Source: Diphasiastrum complanatum
Lineage: Eukaryota > Streptophyta > Lycopodiopsida > Lycopodiales > Lycopodiaceae
Assembly: GCA_029204225.1 (NCBI GenBank)
Contig: CM055097.1
Span: 48,942,052-49,006,051 of the forward strand
Length of the DNA: 64,000 nt
Direction: 5' to 3'
A model generated the notes under the pieces. The model was not told the DNA's origin and made no database searches. It saw only the letters and a program-made list of their open reading frames with translations. How positions within the stretch are numbered: the stretch's first letter is position 1; every line of letters begins with the position of its first letter. Positions 51,108 to 59,189 of this stretch are shown one piece after another. The position numbers were made by a program, and so were the translations under genes.

Positions 51108-52210
51108 CTGCTGTGTGATCTCTGAAATGTATCATGGTATCAGAGCCCTGACAACGATCTTCTGATAGCAATCTCCTTGCATTAATCATGCTGCGCTCAT
51201 GGCAGCTAACGATCCTGCATGAATAAACTAGCGAATGCATGTTGTGTTGATGCTTAGAGACTTTTGTTGACAGACTGCTACACGGAGTCAATGTTCATGC
51301 TTAAAGACATTCGTTGACAGTCTGGTGGTTGCGTGAAGAAGTGTAGTGAATGACTCTTCATCGTGAAGAAAATAACACGTTTGAGGTGTTCTAGTGTAGC
51401 CCGAACCTGACTTGAACAATACACAAAGCTAAAAAATGTCAGAGTCAAGCCCTGGTCCTCCACTTCATCTCCTCAGGTTGATGTGCGAGACAATAACATT
51501 GGACATCAAAGAAAATCCATGATGAAGACATAAATGGCAATTATCTCTTTTGCAGAACAAACAAAAGTTTAATCAAGTTGTTGAAAGCTGATTAAAGCAA
51601 AGTCCGTGTGCAGGTGAAGGAAGAGACGTCTTCTACCACGGTCCACATGAAGATGCAGTTCAAAAGCATAGACCAAAGAGGAGCAGGATCAAATCAAGTT
51701 GCTGAAGCGAGCAACAAATATACAAACTAATGATCAAAGTGGACCTTCTTGCAGATGTCAGAAAGCTGGATAAGAGGCCGTGTGCAGATGTTTGGAAAGC
51801 ACTGACGTTTCCAACATAGCCCACATGAAGTTCTTGGATTCCAGAGACATAGACCATGAAGACACAAGATCAAAACAAAACCAATGTGCTTTCACATGAA
51901 GTGGGAGCAGTGACAACAATGTCAAAATAAATATAGTAGCTCTTAACTAAATAAGATTTGAATAAGATCATTTCATATGATATTAGCAGCATGAATAAAT
52001 TGTTAATGCTCCATTAAGTGGGAGTGTTAACAATAATGTACGCATTCACACATGACTAACTAACTAGTTAAAGTGAGAGGTCCCCAAACGTCACATGACG
52101 GTTTGACCAATTCTCTATCTCTCTCTCTCTCTATGTATGGGCAGTTCGCTCTTCTCTCATTAATAATCATTTGGATAAGAATGTAGTTAACGTGTTTCTC
52201 TCTCTCCGCA

Positions 52211-52255
<45 letters not shown>

Positions 52256-53749
52256 CTGCTGTGTGATCTCTGAAATGTATCATTATGTAACTTAATTTGT
52301 CAACGTGTGTGAATCATTATTGCCAAGTACCGGTTGGAAAAATTGGAATTCAGGGCCATTTCAGAATAGTGGGTGGTGAGCTTAAGGTGAAAAACCTAGT
52401 TCGTCTATTACTTGCCATTCTCACTAGAGTTTTTGAGGGGGTGAATTGGGAAGTGCCTTTTCAAATGATGATAAGGTTTCAAGGACTCTTAATGGTTGTT
52501 TCATGATCTACGTGTGGACTCACTCACACAAATATCTGAACTATGTGATGTATGCATAGAAATCTTGTATAGATAGTAAGGAGGGCATATTGGCAGGTAC
52601 AAAACGTTGGTAGTGCAAGATGTGATACGATGTGCTCATTGGGATCTTGTGATAAGGTTGGATGCTAAAGGGGCAACAAAGCAACAGTAGCAATGGACAA
52701 ATTGAGAGATGTTTGTCGTTATACATAAATGATAAGTGGGAGATGGGCTGAATCTTCTCCTTTCATTGGTTGAGGCTACTTCAAGCTACCTCCCCACCTT
52801 TTGAATGTGTTGTTGCTTCGGAGGAGATTAGCCACAATGAGATTGAGAGGAGAGTCACTAATGGATCATTTGGAGCAAATGAAGGGAATTGCTAGGTAGT
52901 TTGAGGTAGCAGGATCATTGAGCAAACCCATCTAGTATAGGTTAACACCATTCTAAAGTGTCCCCCCCTTGAACAAAGTGCCCGTAAAACAACACACTAC
53001 CAATGTTTTTGAGGTTGTGCCCTTCATATCTTTAGGATCACAAACAACAATAGTAGCATTCAAAGATAGTTACAACCGATTGTCATGTTCTTCAAGGTTC
53101 TTCATGCAATGATTTTTTAGTGTGCGTGACTTTGAAACTACATGTCGATTGAGAGGGCCGCTAGCCTCTACATTAAATGTGCGGACAAGCTTTCTTCATG
53201 TAGGCATCATCTACACAATTTGCACATGGTTGAGTGTGTTTTTTCTACACGTAACATGGGGACCTGACTTGCGACTGTAGGTAGGAACTCTAAGGCAACA
53301 TTCAAATCGATATTGTCTATTTATGATCGAGCCGCACTTCAAAGTGTAGGTGGAATGAAATTTTTTGAGTTGGCCTTTGATTTGACATGAAATTCTTCAA
53401 CGCCTTCACTTTCCACGTCGTGCTCATTAAGCAATTACCAATGGAGTTTCAGTGTGTTGAGGTTTGAGGATTGCAAATGCCTTCACAATGTTTCAATTGA
53501 TTTATATTGGGCTCAATGTCAAACAACATAATGCTAACCACGAAAATTTTGTATTCAAAATTCCTCTTTTCTACTATGAATTTCTGGCCACAGTTTGCAG
53601 GTAATTCATTAAAAATCACATTGGAGCTTCTTGCTTTGATGCCATGTTTGTTTTTAGGGTGTGACTTCTTCTAATTGCCATCATTGGTCAATCATGGAAC
53701 CTTCATTAGCTTCTCTACCACATTACAATAGAATGAGAATGAACCAAGA

Positions 53750-53834
<85 letters not shown>

Positions 53835-55367
53835 AAATTTTATTAATGTCCTTGAATACCCTAACGTACATAGGACTCAGAAAAGGTACATGTCAAGTGT
53901 GCACATAGGAGCGTAAAGCTCAATCATCTATAAAACAACAATTGCTAATATAATGCCTGAAGCCTAAAGATGGCTGGCCCAGTCAGGGTCCGGCAGCCTA
54001 GAATTGAATAGCATGATGCCTATCAGCCTGGAAGAAGTGGTGAATGGTATGCTGTGAAGGTGTCACTGGGTGTGCCATGGACTGCTGCCATCGGGTAGGT
54101 TGTTGGTGTCGTCGCTGCTGCCGTGTCCATCTGGGCTGGGCCTAATGGCTGACTGTCTCTCTGGCCGTCGACATGGTCGCTGCTGCCGATGCATAGAAGA
54201 ATATGGAATTTCGGCCTCTCCATCTGAATCGTTGGATCTCTGTCTCCGACGGGATATGCACTCACTGATGCTCAATTGTACCAAGGAGTGTGTATCAGTA
54301 TCTAGTCTCTCCAAATCTACCAGCGAGGCATAGCCCTTCCGAGAAATAGCTGCATGTCTCATGCTGAACACGGGCCCCGAGAATAGTACCCCTAGATATG
54401 TATATGAATCAACAACCTCCAGTGGATGACCATCCCATAGAAGCTCTTGCCGCATCATGAAAGGCCTAGAGGTGTTGAACACCATGACCTTAGTCTTGGC
54501 CACATTCACTGACAAACCCCACCGTCTGCAGAAAGAAAGAAGAGCGTCTAAGTGCCGTTGCAAACCCTCTCTCGTCCGTGAAAGCAAAACCACATCATCA
54601 GCATATAGGAGGATAGCAATAATGAGGTCACCCAATGTACATCCCTCCCCTCCATCTCTCCGTATAACATGCTCCAGCTCGTCAATGTAAAGACCAAAAA
54701 GTGTAGGAGAGAGTGGACACCCCAATAGTACTAACCACCTCCGGTGAAATAACTCCTAATAGTCGGACCCTGCCAACCACATGCCTGTACAATGCTACTA
54801 CTGCTTGTATAGTATCCTCCTGAAAGCCCCGATCGTGAAGTCTCTGTATCAATAGATGCCTAGGCTCAGAATCAAAGGCCTTGCGAAAATCCACAAAGCA
54901 ACAGTATACACGTTCCCTCTTGGCCTCAGCCTCCTCAATAATGGATCTCAAAGTAAAGGTATGATCCGATGTAGTATATCCCGGTCTGAAACCCGCCTGT
55001 CCAATGGTATAAAGTGATCTGGCATCCATCTCTGTACTAATTGTCAACTTTCATGGGGTCCCGGCCTTTAGGGATAGGGTGAATGATGTTTGTGGACCAT
55101 GGAGATGGAAAATCAGAGGTGACAGCTCGGTTGAAAAGGATGGAGAGGAAGGGTGAGAGGATGTCAGGAGCATAGATAGAGAGGGAGAGATACGAGTGAT
55201 CAGAAAGAGTGGTGCGGTGTACAGAGAAGGATGAAATGGAGTAAAGGAGAGACGGCGAACCCATGAAATAGTCAATGACGCTGTCCTCCACTATGTGGGA
55301 AGCAAGTGTAGTCACCAGAGCCTGGTAGCTGAAGAAGGCCATTATAAATGGCCAGTCCATGAGCCTC

Positions 55368-55427
<60 letters not shown>

Positions 55428-57293
55428 AGAAAGAAAGCTTTATTAATGTCTTATAGGTACCCGCGGGTACAAAATACAAGATAAATGTACATCTCAAGTG
55501 TGTATGGTACTCTAGGAGCGTATGACAAAAATGTCTCCTAATAAAATAAAAGAAATCTGAACTGAAAATGCTGTAATCTTTCTACTGAGCTGAAAAGAAA
55601 ACATACACCTATCATGATGTAAAACAAGCCTCAAGTCTCAAGTCTCTGCAGAGGCTCTAAAGTAGGATGTAATAAAAATCGTGGAGTGCTCTGGATGTGA
55701 GGGGTGAAACTGCCTCTGTCTGGACCTGTGGACACAATGTCGCCTGCTCTGCCTCATCCTGCTGGGAGGATGACTCTGTCTGATGCACTGACGTCTGGTA
55801 CGATGTGTATCACTGATTGGAATATCTATCTCATCCTCGGATCTGTCCTCTATGTCATCTGTGGACCTTTGTCTGTGTCTGGAAAAGAAAGCGGTATTAC
55901 TGGTCTGGGGATCCAAACTGATCTGGTCACTGACTAAGTCGCGTCTCTAAGAATGAAAAATTTCCTTGTTATTACTGAATATTTGAAGGGATTCAATGGA
56001 GGAATTGTCAAAATCACTACAAGGTGTTTGATGTTTCAAAGAAACTCTATAGATTTGTCACCCAGAATCCCTGCAGATTTTTCTACTCAAAGGGAGAGAA
56101 TCCTCATGTAGTTAGAATAATGGTTTGCTTAGAATTTTTAATGGGAATTAGAGTGTGCATGAAGACACTTTTTTAAGCTCTTTGCATGTTTTCTTGAATC
56201 TAGATGACCAGCCACAATGTTGGAGCATTGTTGGTGGTCAAGCCTGGTGAAAAAGGTGCAATTGCTGGGATCATTACTGAGAGAGGTGAGCTGGAAATTG
56301 GAGTCATTTATGTAGTGTTATTACTTCAACTTAAGTCTTTTCTGTGTGGGAAGGTCAATTTTCAAGTGTTCTATAACGTAAGCTTGAATGCATTCCCTAG
56401 TACATGTTCTGTTCTGTTCCTATATGTTGCTAATTTTGGTGTCTTTGTGTACACCGCCATTGTCATTTTCATGACAGATTATTTGAGAAAAATTATTGTC
56501 CAGGGGCGATCTTCCAAGACCACCAAAGTTGGGGACATTATGACTGAGGAGGTAAAGTTTGTCAAGTTCCTGCACTTGTAAGGACATTCTCTTTTAGAAA
56601 AACCAGAATTAAATAGCAATGAAGTTTCTTTTTCCAATGCATACTCTTTTGTGACATTTATCATTGTGATGGAAGCTTATGCTCCTCCCTCATACTACTC
56701 ATTTGCAACTGCCCATTGTAACTGTGATGGTTATTGCAAGCTACTTTGAATGCAGAATAAACTCATCACTGTGACCCCTGACACCAGGGTCCTTCAAGCA
56801 ATGCAACTAATGACAGGTAATCTTAAGACTCTCTTTTATTTACTTTTAAGATTACAGTTTGTGTTTAATGAGGACTAATTCTAATGGATCTTGGAGCCTG
56901 GAGGTGCTCTTTGCATTGTTTTCAGTAAATAAAGGTAGCATTTGGGAATGTGTTTTGCTCAATTCCACAAAGTCTGTGAATTGTCTTATGAATGTTGTTA
57001 TGAGAAGAAAAATTTATGTCGTAGTGTTACACCGTCCACCATGGTCTTGTATTTTTGGCTACAACCTGCTAGAGCACAAGCGATTATCTGCTCTGATTTT
57101 GCACATGCTAGAAGTTTTGTGTGCTGAGAGAAGAATTTGAACAATCACAGATAATCGAATCAGGCATATTCCTGTCATTAAAGACAAGGAGATGAAAGGC
57201 ATGGTATCAATTGGAGATGTGGTCAGAGCAGTTGTGGATGAGCATCGTGAAGAAGTGAAACGTCTCAACTCATTTATTCAGGGGGGATACTAG
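43649..57293 (+). CDS. CBSX3: CBSX3-like mitochondrial CBS-domain-pair protein, five coding exons
   Basis: Coding exons 43,649-43,906, 56,204-56,285, 56,478-56,551, 56,756-56,816 and 57,151-57,293 splice at GT-AG borders to 205 residues plus TAG, the length of the Arabidopsis family member. Residues 1-37 are Arg/Ser-rich and free of acidic residues, as in a mitochondrial presequence. CBS domain 1 spans about residues 52-125 ([40 protein letters not shown]), CBS domain 2 about 130-195 ([46 protein letters not shown]). The C-terminus IQGGY is family-typical. CBSX3 proteins bind adenosine ligands and activate mitochondrial o-type thioredoxin (established for Arabidopsis). No stop or frameshift occurs in any exon. 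Intron 2 is 12.3 kb and filled with transposons. Confidence 0.93.
43907..44516 (+). other. Start of the 12.3-kb intron, host sequence
   Basis: Donor GTGAGT at 43,907. No element was recognised before the TTATG target duplication at 44,517-44,521. AGCTTGATTTGTAAGCTAGTTGAAA-like phrases occur twice near 44,435-44,500. Confidence 0.6.
44585..44942 (+). repeat. 5' LTR of the chromodomain gypsy element
   Basis: 358 bp, matches 50,606-50,967. GC-rich with CACGTGG/CACATGG and repeated GTCCC/GGCCC phrases. A TATA-like CTCTATATCAGG stands near its end (44,868-44,879). Confidence 0.93.
44943..45837 (+). other. Primer site and 900-bp leader of the gypsy element
   Basis: The primer site is followed by a leader with imperfect repeats of (A/C)CAGCGA and GCTGG type, for example near 45,208, 45,312, 45,408, 45,498 and 45,590. 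These appear about every 90-100 bp and are followed by similar CCCAAAATTT phrases. No frame of note occurs before ATG 45,838. Confidence 0.6.
45838..46700 (+). pseudogene. Gypsy gag, two frameshifts
   Basis: Frame 45,838-46,299 begins with [19 protein letters not shown] and an acidic, coiled-coil-like stretch (residues 35-85), then [17 protein letters not shown]. There the phase slips (about 46,235) and frame 46,220-46,615 continues the capsid domain: [56 protein letters not shown] second slip near 46,590 leads into the frame from 46,683. It builds the capsid particle in intact elements. Confidence 0.88.
46683..47492 (+). pseudogene. Gypsy nucleocapsid zinc knuckle and protease
   Basis: A 269-codon frame. 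It has a Lys-rich linker, then zinc knuckle [14 protein letters not shown] (about residues 63-76), then the aspartic protease with [12 protein letters not shown] (about 145-156). The usual motif is DSGAT, so Ser is replaced by Asp beside the catalytic Asp. [14 protein letters not shown] (about 220-233) is the flap and end block. The stop at 47,490 separates it from RT, where a continuous polyprotein would be expected. Confidence 0.88.
47597..49043 (+). pseudogene. Gypsy reverse transcriptase and RNase H
   Basis: Frame 47,597-47,878 has [23 protein letters not shown] and [17 protein letters not shown] frame slip at about 47,850 shifts into [30 protein letters not shown] and a TAA at 47,985-47,987 where Gln is usual. 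The 328-codon frame 48,057-49,043 carries [24 protein letters not shown] (catalytic Asp pair), [17 protein letters not shown], then RNase [48 protein letters not shown]. All active-site residues are present. Only the frame breaks inactivate it. Confidence 0.93.
49197..50594 (+). pseudogene. Gypsy integrase with C-terminal chromodomain
   Basis: A 436-codon frame. Zinc unit: [19 protein letters not shown]...CQKCQ (His-His-Cys-Cys, about residues 42-85). Core: [10 protein letters not shown] (D), [15 protein letters not shown] (D), [19 protein letters not shown] (E). C-terminal GEKVYLRV and [10 protein letters not shown] blocks, [13 protein letters not shown]. The chromodomain starts at EEILDSRE, has REYLVKWND and TAG at 50,505-50,507, and continues to [16 protein letters not shown] and TAA at about 50,592. 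The chromodomain marks the chromovirus group, which targets insertion by binding chromatin. Confidence 0.95.
50606..50967 (+). repeat. 3' LTR of the chromodomain gypsy element
   Basis: 362 bp, intact TG...CA ends. Differs from the 5' LTR by about seven substitutions and a 4-base GTGT insertion near 50,675. Confidence 0.95.
51135..52024 (+). other. Interior of the non-autonomous LTR element
   Basis: Non-coding. It contains two diverged direct copies, GATGCTTAGAGACTTTTGTTGACAG (51,249 on) and CATGCTTAAAGACATTCGTTGACAG (51,297 on), and a larger approximate duplication (51,560-51,680 against 51,700-51,870; shared CGTGTGCAG and CCACATGAAG phrases). At about 51,897 AAGTGGGAG followed by CAGTGACAACAATG mimics the true polypurine tract and LTR start at 52,016, as if the 3' end had been partly duplicated. 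Confidence 0.75.
52288..53752. other. Intron sequence, nothing clearly recognised
   Basis: The + strand near 52,850-52,930 reads [22 protein letters not shown], vaguely like a copia gag segment, but is followed by stops. No other feature was found. Confidence 0.35.
53753..55370 (-). mobile_element. LINE copy A with (CT)n tail, 5'-truncated
   Basis: The body is transcribed right to left. The 3' end on the - strand is GACATTAATAAAATTTGTCC followed by the CT tract 53,831-53,753. Copy B at 55,371 on has the same end (CACTTGAGATGTACA..., GACATTAATAAAGC) and a CT tail. Microsatellite-like 3' tails are typical of RTE-type non-LTR elements. Length about 1.6 kb, covering the end of the endonuclease and the RT. 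Confidence 0.8.
54063..55360 (-). pseudogene. LINE reverse transcriptase, three overlapping frames
   Basis: Frame 55,037-55,360 starts with the end of an endonuclease-like part and has [24 protein letters not shown], the start of RT. Frame 54,682-55,047 gives [31 protein letters not shown] (first catalytic Asp) and [12 protein letters not shown]. Frame 54,063-54,725 gives [32 protein letters not shown] (catalytic YADD), [15 protein letters not shown] and YTYLGVLFS. The motif order is intact and the frames are joined by small deletions (near 54,727 and 55,040). The GCPLSPTLF motif differs from the QGDPLSPxLF usual in plant L1 elements. Lies antisense in the host intron. Confidence 0.92.
55371..55937 (-). 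mobile_element. LINE copy B, 3' end only, with (CT)n tail
   Basis: The tail is the GA/CT tract 55,371-55,437 (ending in AAAGAAAGAAAG on the + strand). The body to about 55,937 encodes [28 protein letters not shown], homologous to the Arg/Gln-rich [22 protein letters not shown] of copy A (about 54,180-54,240), but without RT. Copy A appears to begin exactly at the tail of copy B, so the two are in tandem in the same orientation. Confidence 0.75.
55938..56203 (+). other. End of the 12.3-kb intron with acceptor site
   Basis: The acceptor TTTTCTTGAATCTAG ends at 56,203, immediately before coding exon 2. No element was recognised. Confidence 0.7.
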
Positions 57294-58138
57294 ATGTTGC
57301 AGTGGAAGTTTCACCTTCTTCTTTTGCTTGCCCTGTGATTGGCTATCACACAATCCTAAATTACTAATTTGGTTGTTCTTGTATGTGGTTTTTTTCTTGT
57401 TACTTTTTCTTACTAGACGTAATTGAAATGATGTGATCATCATTCACTAATATGTACATTGCACTTAGGTTCATTCCAGATCTATTTAGTGGATGTTGCT
57501 AAATGTAGGAAGGGACGATGTTGTACTATTTGCTAGTGCCTCTGAATTCATCAAGCTTGAATTTTCTTCTCGGATGTTGTGCAATGGTATTTCTCTTTTA
57601 ATGCTTTGATTTTCTAACTAGTCTGGGTGCAAGAAAGGGAGATCCAGTACTAAATGTGCCCTATAAAAAGCTGTTGAATGAACTTTAGATTGCTCCTGTG
57701 GGATTCTTTGAAACACTTGCAAAAATTTGATTGATTTTAATTATGTAGGCTTTGTGCTCCTTACCTCTTTTTTATGTGTACTTTTATGTTTGAGTGGTTA
57801 ATTTCTGTTAATAAAACCCATCAGGAATACGGATGCTTCTTTTTTTTATAAAATGAGTAGATGCAGAATTAAATGGTTATTGTCCTTAACTTTTTCACAA
57901 TGCAAATATGGGGTCCATTTCATATATTTCAATCAACGAGACCATGCCACAAAAGGATAGTCACAAAGGATCACAATTTAAATCTCTTCAAAGGATTCAA
58001 AGTGTTTGTAGATTTGAATCGGATTTCTACTATTTTTTCGTTTGGTACCTTCATTGTTACTTGAATGCTGAATATTGTGCAGAATGACTAGGATTGTTGA
58101 AAGTGTGTAATTATAGGTTATAAGCGTAGTTGCACCAC
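57294..58138 (+). other. 3' UTR and downstream flank of the CBSX3-like gene
   Basis: T-rich sequence after TAG 57,291-57,293. AATAAA at 57,810-57,815 is a possible polyadenylation signal. Earlier AT-rich candidates cannot be excluded. No further gene was recognised. Confidence 0.45.
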
Positions 58139-58184
58139 GATTCTGAATTGCGGTTCAGAATCATGGTCCGAATCGCGATTCGGA
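58139..58184. repeat. Two adjacent palindromes of GATTC type
   Basis: GATTCTGAA-TTGCGG-TTCAGAATC (58,139-58,162) has perfect 9-bp arms. TCCGAATCGCGATTCGGA (58,167-58,184) is an uninterrupted perfect 18-bp palindrome. Related GAATCG occurs again at 58,197. They may be subterminal repeats of a DNA transposon. Confidence 0.85.
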
Positions 58185-58422
58185 AAAAAACGTGCAGAAT
58201 CGTTATTTTTTTTTTTGAATTTTTTTCTGGGCAATATGGGTATCAGATGAAAGCTCTGATAAAGAGCATTTTTACTGTGTAGTCTGCCGACTGGTTCGGG
58301 TGCATGATGGTCCAATTTAGGTGCATTAACTCCCAGGTTTACGCTATAGCTGCATTTAATATAAAAAATTAACAAAAAAAGAGAATGTCCCAATGTGTTC
58401 ATAGTAGGATTCTCCTCCCCCC

Positions 58423-58424
<2 letters not shown>

Positions 58425-58460
<36 letters not shown>

Positions 58461-58567
58461 ATCACAACAAACTGAACAAAAACCATGCTGAATAATGTTG
58501 AACAAAAACCTTGCTAAGTCATTCTGAACCATACTGAACCTTAAACGAAACATTTTTCAACCATGTA

Positions 58568-58649
<82 letters not shown>
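58425..58649. repeat. Two (CT)n tracts (58,425-58,458 and 58,572-58,649)
   Basis: Directly visible. The sequence between them has three approximate repeats of CTGAACAAAAACC(A/T)TGCTGAA type (58,471-58,540). Confidence 0.95.
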
Positions 58650-58654
<5 letters not shown>

Positions 58655-59189
58655 ATAAAACCGAAGCTACCAAACTAAAACCACAAAGAAAAGTATTGAA
58701 TCACGACACTATTGTGAATAGGATCATCATAATATATGAATCGGGCCACATGGCATCAAAATGGGGTACAATGATGTTCCATGAACATAATGAAAACTAT
58801 ACAACCAAGTCTCGTCAGAGTCATAGTAGGAAACATCATTTGAATCTGTGCCTAATTGTAGATCCCAAGGGTCTGCAAATGAATCAAAATCGGAGGGAAT
58901 CATACGTCGTGCTGTGGCCCTGGCTCTGCTGCGTGCTCTGGCTCTGGATCCTCCCCCTCCCCCTATCTCTACCTCTACCTCTACCTCAGCCTCTCTCCCC
59001 TCCTCTGGCCCCCATCTGGCTGCCCCCACCCTTGTGTCCACTCTATCGTGTCTGTGTGTCAGGTGGCTATGATCCTACGCCTTGGGATGGCCCTACCCAC
59101 TGTGAGATGATGCTTGGCCGACGGTTGCCTATGATGCTCCACTCCTGTCTACAAAAAGAGAACTCAGCCCCCCCCTCCCAGAACCTCTA

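Larger units (their letters stand above)
44517..52287 (+). mobile_element. Non-autonomous copia-type LTR element (outer element of a nest)
   Basis: Perfect 5-bp target duplication TTATG at 44,517-44,521 and 52,283-52,287. The 3' LTR is 52,025-52,282 (258 bp, TGTTAACAATAATG...ATGTATCA). The 5' LTR is in two parts, 44,522-44,584 and 50,973-51,134, split by the chromodomain element. Primer site TGGTATCAGAGCC at 51,135-51,147, polypurine tract AAGTGGGAG at 52,016-52,024. The 890-bp interior has only a trace of gag (ATGGCAGCTAACGATCCTGCA then TGA, 51,199-51,222) and no enzymes. It would have depended on proteins of an autonomous copia element. Confidence 0.9.

Noticed and set aside
56204-56581. 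125-codon frame beginning ATGACCAGCCAC, considered as a separate gene
   Set aside because: Its first 27 codons are coding exon 2 of the CBSX3-like gene. The rest is intron read-through until exon 3.
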